Below, piece after piece: positions 5,285 to 6,010 of a stretch of 6,010 nucleotides of DNA. A model generated the notes under the pieces. The model saw nothing but the letters and a program-made list of their open reading frames with translations. It did not search any database and was not told the DNA's origin. Position 1 is the first letter of the stretch, and each line of letters starts with the position of its first letter. The position numbers were made by a program, and so were the translations under genes. The DNA is from Leucobacter sp. GTDB lineage: Bacteria > Actinomycetota > Actinomycetes > Actinomycetales > Microbacteriaceae. The DNA is taken from positions 1-6,010 of the forward strand of contig JAPSIU010000179.1 of the NCBI GenBank assembly GCA_031178565.1, written 5' to 3'.

Positions 5285-6010
5285 ATGAATACGCTCACAG
5301 CCTCCCACCCGCTCGCCGACGGCCGCACCGGCGATGCCCCCCTGATCCGCGCACTCCGTGGGGACCGCCCCGAACGCATCCCCGTCTGGTTCATGCGTCA
5401 GGCCGGGCGATCCCTTCCAGAATACCGCGAGATCCGGGCCGATCACCGCATGCTCGACGCCTGCCTCGATCCGGCGCTCGCGAGCGAGATCACCCTGCAG
5501 CCCGTCCGCCGCCACGGCGTCGACGCGGCGGTGTTCTTCAGCGACATCGTCGTGCCGATGCTGCTCGCGGGAGTCGATGTCGATCTCGTCGCCGGACGGG
5601 GCCCCGTCTTCGCCCAGCCCGTGCGAAGCGCGGAGGACGTCGCCCGATGCCGGAGGGAGTTCACTCCCGAGCGGCTGCGAGACGCGCTCGATCCCGTGCG
5701 CGAGGCGGTGCGGCTCACCGTCGAGGAGCTCGGCAGCACCCCGCTGATCGGCTTCGCCGGCGCCCCCTTCACGCTCGCCGCCTATCTCGTCGAGGGCGGA
5801 CCGTCGCGGGATCACCTCCGCGCGCGCACGCTCATGCACGCCGACCCCGACACGTGGCGGGAGCTGCTCGACTGGGTGGCGGAGCTCAGCGCCGTCTTCC
5901 TCGAGGCCCAGGTGCTCGCGGGCGCGAGTGCCGTGCAGCTGTTCGACTCGTGGGCGGGATCCCTCAGCGTCACCGATTACCGCGAGCGAGTGGCGCCGGC
6001 GTCGCGCCGA
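5285..6010 (+). CDS. hemE: Uroporphyrinogen decarboxylase, N-terminal part (runs off the window)
   Basis: An open frame of 242 codons from ATG 5285 to the last base encodes the N-terminal two-thirds of HemE, normally about 340-360 residues. The enzyme removes four carboxyl groups from uroporphyrinogen III to give coproporphyrinogen III in the cytosol, without a cofactor. Visible signatures are PVWFMRQAGRSLPEYR (33-48) with Arg38 and Arg42, Asp87 in FFSDI, Tyr167 in FTLAAYLVEGG, and Ser222 in FDSWAG, all lining the tetrapyrrole pocket in characterised enzymes. The conserved C-terminal histidine region lies outside the window. No Shine-Dalgarno precedes the ATG (the bases just upstream are CGAGCG), consistent with a nearly leaderless transcript. 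In many actinobacteria hemE leads a haem operon divergent from hemA, so more hem genes probably follow. Confidence 0.95.
   Translation, partial: MNTLTASHPLADGRTGDAPLIRALRGDRPERIPVWFMRQAGRSLPEYREIRADHRMLDACLDPALASEITLQPVRRHGVDAAVFFSDIVVPMLLAGVDVDLVAGRGPVFAQPVRSAEDVARCRREFTPERLRDALDPVREAVRLTVEELGSTPLIGFAGAPFTLAAYLVEGGPSRDHLRARTLMHADPDTWRELLDWVAELSAVFLEAQVLAGASAVQLFDSWAGSLSVTDYRERVAPASRR

Overview
The window looks like chromosomal DNA from a high-GC actinobacterium, most likely of the Microbacteriaceae type. The basis is very high GC with strongly G/C-ending codons, a HemA with the ATCNRFEVY and GTGAYAG variants and an MLLCLSxxHR start, a HemE with the MRQAGRSLPEYR variant, and a LeuB-like enzyme closest in wording to actinobacterial LeuB. 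The taxonomic call comes from recalled family patterns, not from a search. I see no insertion sequence, prophage gene, tRNA, rRNA or CRISPR array.

Left part (1-3718) is a small divergent catabolic-looking module. On the minus strand an aldehyde dehydrogenase (2410-911, GTG start) is followed 43 nt later by an NAD-type short-chain dehydrogenase (867-64), presumably one operon. Facing away from them on the plus strand is a beta-decarboxylating dehydrogenase of the isopropylmalate/isocitrate/tartrate family (2588-3718). The 177-bp gap between the two directions holds a well-formed minus-strand promoter (TTGGCG, 17 bp, TATATT) and, right at its predicted transcription start, a perfect palindrome AGTGGT-CTT-ACCACT that resembles operators of FadR-type GntR regulators. 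The three enzymes could successively oxidise an alcohol and an aldehyde to a hydroxy acid and then oxidatively decarboxylate it. The substrate is unknown, and no regulator, transporter or kinase lies inside the window.

Right part (3719-6010) is haem biosynthesis. hemA (glutamyl-tRNA reductase, minus strand, 5165-3771) converges on the LeuB-like gene across a 52-bp gap containing a possible hairpin terminator. It diverges from hemE (uroporphyrinogen decarboxylase, plus strand, 5285 to the window end, cut off after 242 codons). The 119-bp hemA-hemE gap contains two tandem copies of CATCAGATGT, 14 bp apart. The first is a perfect 11-bp palindrome, and the second abuts a TATAAG -10 box 14 nt upstream of the hemE ATG. 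Neither hem gene has a clear Shine-Dalgarno sequence, whereas the three catabolic genes all do.

No wholly new system is evident. The items most worth following are the two candidate operator/promoter regions and the unassigned three-enzyme pathway.
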